This document shows, one piece after another, positions 8,888-17,483 of a stretch of 64,000 bases of DNA. Numbering within the stretch: position 1 is the stretch's first letter; every line of letters starts with the position of its first letter. The DNA is taken from contig CAJKRG010000007.1 in assembly GCA_905202215.1 (NCBI GenBank), positions 31,428 through 95,427 of the forward strand, in the 5' to 3' direction. Origin of the DNA: an uncultured Porphyromonadaceae bacterium (GTDB lineage: Bacteria; Bacteroidota; Bacteroidia; Bacteroidales; Muribaculaceae). Made by a program: the position numbers and the translations under genes. The notes below the pieces were generated by a model. That model had not been told where the DNA came from and did not search any database. It saw only the letters and a list, made by a program, of their open reading frames with translations.

Positions 8888-10069
8888 ATGAATAATTCTA
8901 TTGCTGCTGACCGCAGATCGTCTATTCTGCAGATGATTCCTGTGATGCTGTGCTTTTTCGCCATGGGTTTTGTCGATCTTGTAGGAACGGCATCCAACTA
9001 TGTCCAGAAAGACCTCGGCCTCACCGATTCGCAGGCAAATCTCTTTCCTTCGTTGGTATTCTTCTGGTTTCTTATATTTTCGGTGCCTACCGGAATGCTC
9101 ATGAACAGGATAGGGCGCAAGAAAACAGTGCTGCTGAGTCTTGTCATAACTGTCGTGTCGCTTATATTCCCGATTTTAGGCGACAGTTATACGGTTATGC
9201 TTGTATCGTTCTCGCTGCTCGGTATCGGCAATGCTGTAATGCAGACTTCTCTCAACCCGCTTGTCGCCAATCTTATCTGTCCCGACAAACTGGCTTCAAC
9301 GCTCACTTTCGGACAGTTTGTCAAGGCGATAGCCTCATTCCTGGCTCCTGTGCTGGCCGCGTGGGGCGCTACTGCCGCTTTCACGACATTCGGTCTTGGC
9401 TGGCGCACTCTCTTTGTTATATATGGCGCCGTCTGTATCCTTTCGGTATCGGCGCTTGCCGCCACTTCTATCGAAAAGGAGCGCCCCGACCGTGCCTCGG
9501 GTGTAGCCGAATGTCTCCGCCTGTTGGGACGTCCTTTCATTCTGTTGTGTTTCATAGGCATAATGTGTCATGTCGGTATAGATGTCGGTACCAATACCAC
9601 GGCTCCGAAAATCATCATGGAGCGTCTCGGACTTCCGCTTGAAGAGGCCGGTTTCGCTACAAGCGTATATTTTATTTTCCGCACGGCCGGATGTTTCATC
9701 GGAGCATTTCTCCTTCGCTCGATGTCGGAAAAGCTTTTCTTCGGAATCAGTGTCCTGATGATGGCTGCGGCCATGTGCATGCTTTTCGTATGCGATACTC
9801 TTACGTCGATATATGTTGCGCTGGGTCTTATCGGTTTCGGCAATTCGAATATCTTCTCTATAGTTTTCTCACAGGCAATTCTGTCGTCGCCGACGGAGAA
9901 AAACGAGGTGTCCGGTCTTATGATAATGGGACTCTTCGGCGGCACTGTATTCCCGCTCGCAATGGGGTATGCCGCTGATGCTGCCGGACAGGCCGGAGCC
10001 GTGGCCGTGATGGCGGCAGGGGTGGCGTATCTGTTGTATTATACTATTAAAATCAAAACCATTAAATAA
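8888..10069 (+). CDS. MFS sugar permease
   Basis: 393 residues with about 12 hydrophobic helices. The loop between helices 2 and 3 has the MFS signature-like GMLMNRIGRKKTVLL, and the N-terminal half resembles FucP/GlcP-type sugar:H+ symporters (FFAMGFVDLVGTASNYVQKD). It is 2 nt upstream of a fructokinase-type kinase and certainly in the same transcript, so the substrate is probably a hexose phosphorylated on entry, plausibly fructose. Helix content and family are seen; the substrate is inferred from the neighbour. Confidence 0.88.
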   Translation: MNNSIAADRRSSILQMIPVMLCFFAMGFVDLVGTASNYVQKDLGLTDSQANLFPSLVFFWFLIFSVPTGMLMNRIGRKKTVLLSLVITVVSLIFPILGDSYTVMLVSFSLLGIGNAVMQTSLNPLVANLICPDKLASTLTFGQFVKAIASFLAPVLAAWGATAAFTTFGLGWRTLFVIYGAVCILSVSALAATSIEKERPDRASGVAECLRLLGRPFILLCFIGIMCHVGIDVGTNTTAPKIIMERLGLPLEEAGFATSVYFIFRTAGCFIGAFLLRSMSEKLFFGISVLMMAAAMCMLFVCDTLTSIYVALGLIGFGNSNIFSIVFSQAILSSPTEKNEVSGLMIMGLFGGTVFPLAMGYAADAAGQAGAVAVMAAGVAYLLYYTIKIKTIK

Positions 10070-10071
10070 CA

Positions 10072-10959
10072 ATGATCATGAAAGACGTCGTAGTCGGAAT
10101 GGGCGAGGCCCTGTGGGACATCCTGCCAGAAGGTAAAAAAATTGGCGGAGCGCCCGCCAACTTCGCATATCATGTGTCGCAGTTCGGTCTTCCGGGCTGT
10201 GTGGTGAGTGCTGTCGGTCCCGATCCTCTCGGAAAGGAAATTGTGGAGAATTTTACATCGAAAGGTCTTGATCAGCTGATCGCCGAGGTGCCTTATCCGA
10301 CCGGTACTGTTCAGGTCGTGATCGATCAGGCCGGTATTCCCCAGTATGAGATCAAGGAGAATGTGGCCTGGGACAATATACCATATACAGCATCTCTCGA
10401 ACAGCTTGCCGGACGTACCAAAGCGGTATGTTTCGGTTCGCTTGCTCAGCGCAATGTAGTGTCGCGTAATACTATAAACAGTTTTCTCGATGCAATGCCG
10501 CAGGCCGACGATACGCTTGTGGTTTTCGATGTGAACCTCCGTCAGGGCTTCTATGACAAAGATATATTATGCGACTCCATGACTCGCTGCAATATTCTCA
10601 AGATTAACGACGAAGAACTCGTCGCTGTCAGCCGCATGTTCGGTTATCCCGGAATCGATCTTCAGGATAAATGCTGGATTCTACTGGGTAAGTATAACCT
10701 TAAAATGCTTATCCTCACTTGTGGTATCAACGGAAGCTATGTCTTCACGCCCGGTAGTGTCTCATTCCAGCCTACACCCAAGGTCGAGGTTGCCGATACT
10801 GTCGGTGCCGGCGATTCGTTTACGGCTGCGTTCATAGCTGGAATCCTGAAAGGCAAGTCTGTTGCCGAGGCCCACTCCCTTGCCGTGCGCACGTCGGCTT
10901 TCGTCTGCACCAGAAACGGTGCTATGCCGGTTCTTCCGGTTGAACTTACCGAAGCGTAA
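10072..10959 (+). CDS. PfkB-family fructokinase
   Basis: 295 residues. PfkB/ribokinase fold: N-terminal GMGEALWDILPEGKKIGGAPANFAYH (substrate lid and GG motif) and the C-terminal ATP and anion-hole motif DTVGAGDSFTAAF (from about 242) with the catalytic Asp in GAGDS. GEALWD(I/L)LP...GGAPxN(F/V)A is typical of bacterial fructokinases. It phosphorylates a free sugar, most likely fructose to fructose 6-phosphate, which feeds the PPi-dependent phosphofructokinase coded further on. Starts at 10072 and 10078 are both possible. It forms a two-gene unit with the MFS permease. Confidence 0.88.
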   Translation: MIMKDVVVGMGEALWDILPEGKKIGGAPANFAYHVSQFGLPGCVVSAVGPDPLGKEIVENFTSKGLDQLIAEVPYPTGTVQVVIDQAGIPQYEIKENVAWDNIPYTASLEQLAGRTKAVCFGSLAQRNVVSRNTINSFLDAMPQADDTLVVFDVNLRQGFYDKDILCDSMTRCNILKINDEELVAVSRMFGYPGIDLQDKCWILLGKYNLKMLILTCGINGSYVFTPGSVSFQPTPKVEVADTVGAGDSFTAAFIAGILKGKSVAEAHSLAVRTSAFVCTRNGAMPVLPVELTEA

Positions 10960-10985
10960 ATTTTATAAGGGCCGCTCTGTCGTGT

Positions 10986-11747
10986 TTATGACGGGTCGGC
11001 CTTTCCTGTGCTCCCCTGAGCGGCAACGGCGGCCATGCGGCGAGCTATTTCGTCGGGATCACCGAGAAAGTAGTCTCTGATATAGTTCAGACGGTCGTCG
11101 AACTCTACTACCAGCGGAGTTGCCGTCGGAAGGTTGAACGATGATATGTCGGTGTCGGATATCCCTTTGAGAGACTTGATAATCCCTCTCAGGCTATTAC
11201 CGTGGGCCACAACTATTATAGTGTCGCACCGGGTCAGAGCAGGCAGAATCTCGCATTCCCAGTAGGGCATCGTACGTGCCACGGTGTCACGCAGCGATTC
11301 GGTGCGGGGCAATTCGGCATCCGGCACATTTTTATAGCGCGGATCAAAACGCGGGTTACGCGGATCCTCTTCATCGAGTGCATCGGGAGCCGTGTCATAG
11401 TCCCGCCGCCAGAGCTGTACCTGTCTTTCCCCGTATTTTTCGGCGGTTTCTTTTTTGTTGAGACCCTGCAGTACTCCGTAGTGTTTCTCGTTGAGACGCC
11501 AGCTCTTTTCGACCGGAATCCAGTCTTCGTTCATTGCGTCGAGAACTGTATCGAGTGTCTTTACGGCACGCTTGAGGACAGATGTATAGGCGCTGTCGAA
11601 ATGCAGTCCTTTCTTCGACATCAGTTCTCCGGCGTGGCGCGCCTCCGCTATGCCGTCTTCGGTCAGGTCTACATCAGTCCAGCCTGTGAAAAGATTTTTT
11701 TTATTCCATTTGCTTTCGCCATGGCGCAGGAGTACTATCCGTTTCAT
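10986..11747 (-). CDS. gpmA: 2,3-bisphosphoglycerate-dependent phosphoglycerate mutase
   Basis: 253 residues. It interconverts 3- and 2-phosphoglycerate in glycolysis. Key residues: LLRHGESKWN with the phosphohistidine at about His9, FTGWTDVDL, the family signature HYGVLQGLNKKETAEKYG, and the second catalytic histidine in VAHGNSLRGIIKSL. Length and motifs match the dPGM type. It converges with the fructokinase; the 26-nt gap and the first bases of gpmA's end hold an imperfect hairpin (about 10967-11003) that could end both transcripts. Confidence 0.95.
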   Translation of the reverse strand: MKRIVLLRHGESKWNKKNLFTGWTDVDLTEDGIAEARHAGELMSKKGLHFDSAYTSVLKRAVKTLDTVLDAMNEDWIPVEKSWRLNEKHYGVLQGLNKKETAEKYGERQVQLWRRDYDTAPDALDEEDPRNPRFDPRYKNVPDAELPRTESLRDTVARTMPYWECEILPALTRCDTIIVVAHGNSLRGIIKSLKGISDTDISSFNLPTATPLVVEFDDRLNYIRDYFLGDPDEIARRMAAVAAQGSTGKADPS

Positions 11748-11798
11748 ATTCGTCTTTTATCTGTTTGAATATGAAACAAAGAATAGTTTGGGTCGGTT

Positions 11799-13061
11799 CT
11801 ATTTTCTCCAAAGTTCCCTTACGAGCCGCCAGGGATAGTAAGGGCCTTTATATCCGTTTATCGGAAGCGTGGTCGGACGTTCGTTATGACGTATGAGCAC
11901 CAGAGGTTCGCGGCCTTCTCCGGAGGTTAGAAGTATCACCTGGAGATTGGCTGCCATCGGAGTAAGTGCGAAATCCTGCCATTGGTCGGCGTAACGGGCC
12001 GGATCGTCTACAACGGCAGTCGCTCCATCGATCCGTGCGAGGGCCAGAAGACGGAGCAGGGCGGTGTCGTGTCCGAAGCGGAGAGTGGCCGTGCGGTTCT
12101 GCCGGGTTCCGGTAGCTGCGCTGTCTACATCGGCCACAATGTGATCAAGCAGGCTGCGGGCGCTCCTCGGACCTGCGGCCGATGTTGCGGGATTATTGCC
12201 GTGCAGGTAGTACATCTTGTAGTTGAGCGCCTGCCAGAGCATATATAGTTCGTCAGTGGTGAATATATCGAGCAGATCCACACCCGGCTCTACGTCCTGG
12301 GCATCGACTGCAACATCGTGTATCATCCACATAAGGCGTGTCGGGGCGGTTACTCCGCTCGGATCGGTAAAAAGAGCCGACATAAGGCGTTCGGGTCTCA
12401 CTACCGAATCACGCCATGCCTCAAGATCGTTCCACCACGGCGAATCCGGGCGGTTGACTGCCTTTATTTCCGGGTTCGACCATGAGATAAACTTCATGTC
12501 GCCGGGTGATGCATGTCTTCGTATGTCTATACCCGGACTCAGCTCTTTCAGACGCTCGCTGAAAGCGGCCATGCTCATGATGCATCGCGGCTCTATCGAA
12601 CTGAAGGCTTCAATACGGGCCGAATCGTTGAAAAGACCCGGAAAGCGGCGCGACATTCGTTCGGCTATGCCGCGGTGCTGGCGCTCGCCTTTCGGAGAGA
12701 GCGCGCCTTCATTGCCGCGCCCCTGTCTTTCCATGATTCTGAGACGCCGGAGCACATCGTGGCCAAGAGGGGTCAGACCGTCGTGCCGTGCCGCGCTGTC
12801 GAGCGCAGCTATGGATTCATGATATTCCCAGGTTTTTATGATCCAGCGTGAACCGTGCCGTCCGTAGTGGCTCATGAACGACACCTCATATCCTTCGGGA
12901 ACAGGAGGCATCTCGTCGGTAGTATAAGGATATGCATAGTAAATTCCGCCCGAGCGTCCCGGATCTTCTTCGATAAGCTGACGCGCGGTCTTTCCGGCCG
13001 CAAAGACCGGCAGCGACAGGGCCATCGCAATCGCACCGATAAGAAAACGCCTTATGTTCAT
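11799..13061 (-). CDS. Secreted histidine acid phosphatase (phytase-like)
   Basis: 420 residues with a signal peptide (about 1-22, ending PVFAAG). Histidine-phosphatase clade 2 motifs are seen: the nucleophile loop SHYGRHGSRW (RHGSR at 68-72) and the proton-donor HD in FGHDTALLRLLALAR (about 329). The acceptor is unknown; periplasmic phosphomonoester or inositol-phosphate hydrolysis are the likely options. Its start overlaps the stop of the GH28 gene by 4 nt (ATGA), so it is the second gene of a two-gene operon on plant polymer or phosphate release. Phytase activity is an inference. Confidence 0.85.
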   Translation of the reverse strand: MNIRRFLIGAIAMALSLPVFAAGKTARQLIEEDPGRSGGIYYAYPYTTDEMPPVPEGYEVSFMSHYGRHGSRWIIKTWEYHESIAALDSAARHDGLTPLGHDVLRRLRIMERQGRGNEGALSPKGERQHRGIAERMSRRFPGLFNDSARIEAFSSIEPRCIMSMAAFSERLKELSPGIDIRRHASPGDMKFISWSNPEIKAVNRPDSPWWNDLEAWRDSVVRPERLMSALFTDPSGVTAPTRLMWMIHDVAVDAQDVEPGVDLLDIFTTDELYMLWQALNYKMYYLHGNNPATSAAGPRSARSLLDHIVADVDSAATGTRQNRTATLRFGHDTALLRLLALARIDGATAVVDDPARYADQWQDFALTPMAANLQVILLTSGEGREPLVLIRHNERPTTLPINGYKGPYYPWRLVRELWRK

Positions 13062-14464
13062 TTCTTTATACTTGTGGCGTTGACGATTTTATAGTCACCT
13101 CCGAAGCAATCGGCGCCGAGAGCTTTTGCATTCACACGGCAGTAGGTGAATGTGATGTCGCTGGCTCCGTCGATATAGAATCCATAAACGGGAGCATGTA
13201 CGAAGCCTTCGCCGTCGCACGGACGTTTGTCGTAGACACCGCCTGGCCATGTCGTTGTGCGCGCGAGCCTAAGATCGACATTGCGGAACGTGAGATCGGT
13301 GACTTTATCGGGCGTCTCGCCGCCGATGAAACAGCCGTTCTCGCTTTCGCATGTCACATTTATAAAATTGATACGGCTGACGACACCGCAAGAGCCTTCG
13401 GTGGCGCCTTTCGGGAATCTCCAGCCCGCATCCTTGTGGTTGCCAGGTGCACGGCGGTAGGAGGTCACATAGATAGGCTCGGCCTTGCCCCACCATACAT
13501 CGCTGTGATAGAGGCATTCGACGCTCATGTTTGCGAATGTCACGTCAGAGACGGTGCCCTCGTCGCGGTTCTGTATGCCGATGCCGCGGTTGCTGTTGCG
13601 GATAATGCAGTTGTCGAAGAGTACATGGTCTATGCTGTCCATATTCTCCGAGCCGATTTTGACGGCGCATGAACGTGAGGTCATCACGCAGTTTGTCACC
13701 ACGATATCGCGGCAGGGGCCGTATTGTTCGTATTCACGCCGGTTTTTGAGGCATATGCAGTCGTCGCCGCTTTCGATGAAGCAGCCCGTGATGCGCACTT
13801 TCCTGGAATGGTCGAGGTCAATGCCGTCGCCATTGCGGATCTTGAGATTGTTCAGCAGCGAAATGTCGGAAATGGCCGCATCGTAGCACCCTACGAGGTG
13901 CACCGTCCAATAGGCGCTCCCTGTGATGGTCACGTCCGAGATATTGATTTTCTTACAGTTGATGAGTGTGAGTACATGCGGGCGCGGGTCGAATGTCGTC
14001 ACCGGCTTGAGCTCATAGGAATCGTCGAGTTCCGCTCCCATGAACGCCACACCGTTGCCGTCGATGGTGCCTGTGCCGCTGATCGATACGTTTTCAAGAT
14101 CCCGGCCGATTAGCCACATCATGCCTTCACCCTCGTTCTCGCCGAAAGCGCTTTCATGGTAGATCCCTTCGTCGGGATTGGCGAGCAGACGCGAACCCGG
14201 CTCGAAATGCAGATTCACGTTCGACTTCAGATGGAGTGGCCCGGACATGAATGTTTTTCCGGCCGGAAAGATCACCGAACCGCCTCCGTTTTCGGCACAG
14301 GCATCGATCGCTTTCTGTATGGCGGTGGAGTTGTCGACGGTTTCTGAAGCCTCGGCCCCATACGACAATATATTGTAGTCGGAACGGGTGGCTGAACTGT
14401 GGCAACCGGAAAGAAATGCGGCCGCCGATATTATAAACGGGCAGAGAAGCACTTTATGATTCAT
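13058..14464 (-). CDS. Glycoside hydrolase family 28 lipoprotein (polygalacturonase type)
   Basis: 468 residues. The lipobox LSGC (Cys about 21) predicts lipid anchoring. The right-handed beta-helix is built from repeated strands (VNLHFEPGSRLL, ISDVTITGSAYW, VRITGCFIESGDDCI). GH28 catalytic aspartates lie in NGDGID (about 210) and GDDC (about 235), and the later motif resembles exo-acting members (SRSCAVKIGSE). The substrate is probably a galacturonan or rhamnogalacturonan fragment. Promoter TAATTTTG lies 26 nt upstream. The phosphatase gene follows with a 4-nt overlap, and sugar permease/kinase pairs flank the block on both sides. Confidence 0.88.
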   Translation of the reverse strand: MNHKVLLCPFIISAAAFLSGCHSSATRSDYNILSYGAEASETVDNSTAIQKAIDACAENGGGSVIFPAGKTFMSGPLHLKSNVNLHFEPGSRLLANPDEGIYHESAFGENEGEGMMWLIGRDLENVSISGTGTIDGNGVAFMGAELDDSYELKPVTTFDPRPHVLTLINCKKINISDVTITGSAYWTVHLVGCYDAAISDISLLNNLKIRNGDGIDLDHSRKVRITGCFIESGDDCICLKNRREYEQYGPCRDIVVTNCVMTSRSCAVKIGSENMDSIDHVLFDNCIIRNSNRGIGIQNRDEGTVSDVTFANMSVECLYHSDVWWGKAEPIYVTSYRRAPGNHKDAGWRFPKGATEGSCGVVSRINFINVTCESENGCFIGGETPDKVTDLTFRNVDLRLARTTTWPGGVYDKRPCDGEGFVHAPVYGFYIDGASDITFTYCRVNAKALGADCFGGDYKIVNATSIKK

Positions 14465-14489
14465 GGTCTGGTATGGTTTAGATGCATCA

Positions 14490-14497
14490 CAAAATTA
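14490..14497 (-). promoter_or_regulatory. -7 element of the GH28/phosphatase operon
   Basis: TAATTTTG read on the minus strand, 25 nt before the GH28 start codon, matches TAnnTTTG. Confidence 0.65.
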
Positions 14498-14689
14498 GTG
14501 AAAAAAAGTGATATATGCATCCTGTTGTCCGGTTGCTGTGAAATGTGAAATAATCACAAAAAATTATTTGTCTGACATATAAACGGTTATGGAATCGCTT
14601 TGTTAAAAAACGCTAATCGGGTCGGGCAAGTGGGCTTTACTGGAGTTACTTGTTAAAAAAAATTAACCGAGCATGTCGTCGTTTTTTTA

Positions 14690-14697
14690 TAAATTTG
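14690..14697 (+). promoter_or_regulatory. -7 element of the FucP-type permease gene
   Basis: TAAATTTG, 79 nt before the ATG at 14777. No good TTTG is visible at -33. Confidence 0.55.
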
Positions 14698-14776
14698 CTG
14701 CGTAAATGTGGCCCTTAAAATCGATGATTCATCTTAATATGCTGAATAGCTGCGGATTGGGCCTGATATAAGGATT

Positions 14777-15982
14777 ATGCAGACTAAACCGAACTTGATA
14801 GGGCGCAATTATCTATTGCCTTTTGTCCTTATTACCTCGCTTTTTTTCATGTGGGGTTTTGCGCGTGCCATTCTTGACGTGCTCAACAAGCACTTTCAGG
14901 AATCTCTTGATATCTCGATTGTGCACAGCACCATGATCCAGGCCACGACATATGTGGCATACGCGCTGATGGCTCTTCCGGCAGGTATTTTCATAACGCG
15001 CTATGGCTATCGTCGTGGTGTCGTTCTCGGCTTGCTTCTTTTCGGTTTCGGATCGCTCGCTTTCATTCCCGGCGATATGTTCGGATCTTTCGGTGTATTT
15101 CTTACGGCTCTGTTTATAATAGGATGTGGCCTCGCCGTGCTTGAGACTGCCGCCAATCCATATGCGGCTGAGCTTGGCAATCCCGAGACCGCCGCCAGCC
15201 GTCTTAATCTTGCCCAGTCGTTCAATGGCCTCGGCTGTATTCTCGGCCCGGTGCTGGTCGGCAGCTTCCTTTTTTCGGGCGACGGTGAAAGTTCTGTTGC
15301 TCTGCCATATTCGATCATGGGTGTTGTTGTACTTGCCGTGGCGCTGATATTTACCCGTGTCAGACTTCCCGAGATCAAGAGCGGCGACAGCGATTCGGCC
15401 GAGCAGAGTGTCGGCGCCTCAATAAGGCAGCTGTGGAGTTCCCGCCGGTTCCGTACTGGTGTTTTTGCCCTGTTCTGTTATGAGATCGCTGAAATATCAA
15501 TCAACAGCCTTTTTATTAACTATGTCACAGACGACGGCTGGATGGACAAGATAACTGCCACATGGGTGCTCTCGTTCGGCGCGCTGGGACTTTTTATGGT
15601 TGCCAGGGTTGTCGGTAGTTCGGTCATGAAGTATATACGGGCTGAAAAAGTGCTTACAGTCTGCGCCGTAATGACTGTGCTGGGCGCCGGTCTCGTGGCT
15701 CTCGACCTCGGCCTTGTATCAAAGATAGGTCTCTTCGCCTGCTACGCGTTCGAGGCCATAATGTTTCCTACAATATTTGCCATAACTATCAGCGGCAGCG
15801 GATCTGCCACCAAGATCGCGTCGTCATTCCTGATGATGACCCCGCTTGGAGGAGCTGTCGGCACTTCCCTGATGGGCTGGATTGCCGGTCTCACATCTAT
15901 GTCTACGGCTTTCGTGGTACCTGCGGTCGCTTATGCCGCCGTTCTCGTTTACGGTTACATGGCTCTTAATAAAAAACTTTGA
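14777..15982 (+). CDS. FucP-family sugar MFS transporter
   Basis: 401 residues and about 12 membrane helices. The N-terminus FFMWGFARAILDVLNKHFQ closely follows the FucP/GluP signature (FFxWGxxxxLNDxLxxxFQ), and AANPYAAELGNPETAASRLNLAQSFNGLG is the family's helix-5 region. This subfamily carries L-fucose, glucose or galactose with H+ or Na+. A PfkB-type kinase follows with an overlap of the TGA and the kinase leader, so the imported sugar or nucleoside is probably phosphorylated next. The exact substrate is not readable from the sequence. Confidence 0.9.
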   Translation: MQTKPNLIGRNYLLPFVLITSLFFMWGFARAILDVLNKHFQESLDISIVHSTMIQATTYVAYALMALPAGIFITRYGYRRGVVLGLLLFGFGSLAFIPGDMFGSFGVFLTALFIIGCGLAVLETAANPYAAELGNPETAASRLNLAQSFNGLGCILGPVLVGSFLFSGDGESSVALPYSIMGVVVLAVALIFTRVRLPEIKSGDSDSAEQSVGASIRQLWSSRRFRTGVFALFCYEIAEISINSLFINYVTDDGWMDKITATWVLSFGALGLFMVARVVGSSVMKYIRAEKVLTVCAVMTVLGAGLVALDLGLVSKIGLFACYAFEAIMFPTIFAITISGSGSATKIASSFLMMTPLGGAVGTSLMGWIAGLTSMSTAFVVPAVAYAAVLVYGYMALNKKL

Positions 15983-15984
15983 AA

Positions 15985-16863
15985 ATGAAGAAACCCGATA
16001 TATGCTGCATTGGCCATATCACGCTCGATAAGATCATCACTCCAAAAATCGAAGCCTATATGCCCGGCGGCACCGCTTTCTATGTCGCCCATGCTCTCGA
16101 AGGTCTTGACCATTCCGGCTTCCGGCTTCTCACATCGGTCGGAGAGACCGAAATGGGTGCTGTCGAGGATATTCGTGCTAAAGGTATAGATGTCGATGTG
16201 ATTCCTTCGAGAAAATCTGTGTTCTTTGAGAACAAATATGGCGAGAATCTGAACGAGCGCACTCAGCGGGTTCTTGCCAAGGCCGATCCTTTTACGGTCG
16301 ACAATCTGCGCGATGCCGAGGCCCGTATCTTTCATCTCGGAACACTTCTTGCCGACGATTTTTCGCTTGACGCCATCAAGTATCTCTCGACAAAGGGTAT
16401 CGTGTCGGTCGATGCTCAGGGCTATCTCCGCGAGGTGCGTGGTGAGAAAGTATATGCAATCGACTGGACTGACAAATTCGAGGCCCTCAAATATATAGAC
16501 ATTCTCAAGGCCAACGAGAAAGAGATGGAGACCCTCACCGGATCGTCAGATCCGCACGAGGCCGCGCGCATTCTCGCCGGTTGGGGATGCAAAGAGGTGC
16601 TGCTCACACTCGGCGACCGCGGTTCGCTGATATATGCGGACGGACAGTTCTACGAGATTCCGGCTTACAGGCTTACCGAGGTCGTGGATGCCACCGGTTG
16701 CGGAGATACATATATGGCCGGTTATCTCTATCGCCGTAGCCGTGGTGCCGGCTACGAGGACGCCGGGCGTTTCGCAGCGGCCATGTGTACGCTCAAACTC
16801 AGACACACCGGGCCTTTCAATGGCACGGAAGCCGATGTCGAGGCCATTATGAATAGGAAATGA
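15985..16863 (+). CDS. PfkB-family carbohydrate kinase
   Basis: 292 residues from ATG 15985 (MKKPDICCIGHITLDKII); the longer version would need a TTG inside the previous gene's stop. Ribokinase-fold motifs: CIGHITLDKI, MPGGTAFYVAHAL and the anion-hole motif DATGCGDTYMAGYL with the catalytic Asp. GCGDT instead of GAGDS sets it apart from the fructokinase at 10072. It is coupled to the FucP-type permease upstream and overlaps the flavodoxin-like gene downstream by 4 nt. The substrate could be a sugar, nucleoside or inositol; I cannot decide. Confidence 0.82.
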   Translation: MKKPDICCIGHITLDKIITPKIEAYMPGGTAFYVAHALEGLDHSGFRLLTSVGETEMGAVEDIRAKGIDVDVIPSRKSVFFENKYGENLNERTQRVLAKADPFTVDNLRDAEARIFHLGTLLADDFSLDAIKYLSTKGIVSVDAQGYLREVRGEKVYAIDWTDKFEALKYIDILKANEKEMETLTGSSDPHEAARILAGWGCKEVLLTLGDRGSLIYADGQFYEIPAYRLTEVVDATGCGDTYMAGYLYRRSRGAGYEDAGRFAAAMCTLKLRHTGPFNGTEADVEAIMNRK

Positions 16864-17483
16864 AAGTATTGTTGTTCAACGGAAGCGCCCATGTCAGCGG
16901 CTGTACGGCTCGTGCACTTGCCGAAGTGGAGAAGACTCTTGAGGAGAACGGCATTGCGACCGAGCGCATAAACATCGGTAATCGCGATGTACGCGGTTGC
17001 ATCGGGTGCGGATTCTGTCGGGAGCATGGTCGCTGTGTATTCAGCGATATAGTCAACGAGATTGCGCCGAAATTTGCCGAAGCCGACGGTATTGTGGTCG
17101 GTACACCGGTATATTACGCCCATTCCAACGGTCAGATCCTCGCTTTTCTCGACCGTCTGTTCTATAGCACCGGAACTACCGTCGATGCGACCATGAAAGT
17201 CGGCGCCGCCGTCATTTCTTCGCGTCGTGCCGGGTCTACCTCCGCCATGGATGAAATAAACAAATATTTCACCATCCGCTCCATGCCCGTGGTTTCGAGC
17301 ACATACTGGAATGAAGTTCACGGACATACTGCCGAACAGGTAGAGCAGGATCTCGAAGGACTTCAGACCATGCGCAATCTGGGCCGCAATATGGCATTCC
17401 TCATCAAGGCAATCCGCGCGCAGAAGGAGAAAGACGGTCTTCCGGAGCAGGAACGCCGCTATTTCACCAATTTTATCAGATAA
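16860..17483 (+). CDS. Flavodoxin-fold NAD(P)H-dependent FMN reductase-like protein
   Basis: 207 residues. LLFNGSAHVSGCTARAL is the FMN-phosphate loop of the NADPH-dependent FMN reductase family, and VVGTPVYYAHSNGQILAFLDR is the conserved isoalloxazine-side loop. The cysteine-rich insertion GCIGCGFCREHGRC is typical of the iron-sulfur flavoprotein-like members, though full cluster binding is not certain. It overlaps the PfkB gene by 4 nt and so is third in that operon. It overlaps the convergent UvrA-like gene by 8 nt at its 3' end. Redox partner and substrate unknown. Confidence 0.83.
   Translation: MKVLLFNGSAHVSGCTARALAEVEKTLEENGIATERINIGNRDVRGCIGCGFCREHGRCVFSDIVNEIAPKFAEADGIVVGTPVYYAHSNGQILAFLDRLFYSTGTTVDATMKVGAAVISSRRAGSTSAMDEINKYFTIRSMPVVSSTYWNEVHGHTAEQVEQDLEGLQTMRNLGRNMAFLIKAIRAQKEKDGLPEQERRYFTNFIR

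Larger units (their letters stand above)
14465..14776. other. 312-bp divergent intergenic region
   Basis: No gene seen. It carries promoters in both directions: minus-strand TAATTTTG at 14490-14497 and plus-strand TAAATTTG at 14690-14697. A direct repeat TTGTTAAAAAA occurs near 14600 and 14651, upstream of the plus-strand promoter. The repeat could be a regulator site, but AT-rich coincidence is possible. Confidence 0.55.

Noticed and set aside
10967..11003. Hairpin between fructokinase and gpmA as a firm terminator
   Set aside because: The stem is imperfect and overlaps the gpmA 3' end; mentioned only with gpmA.
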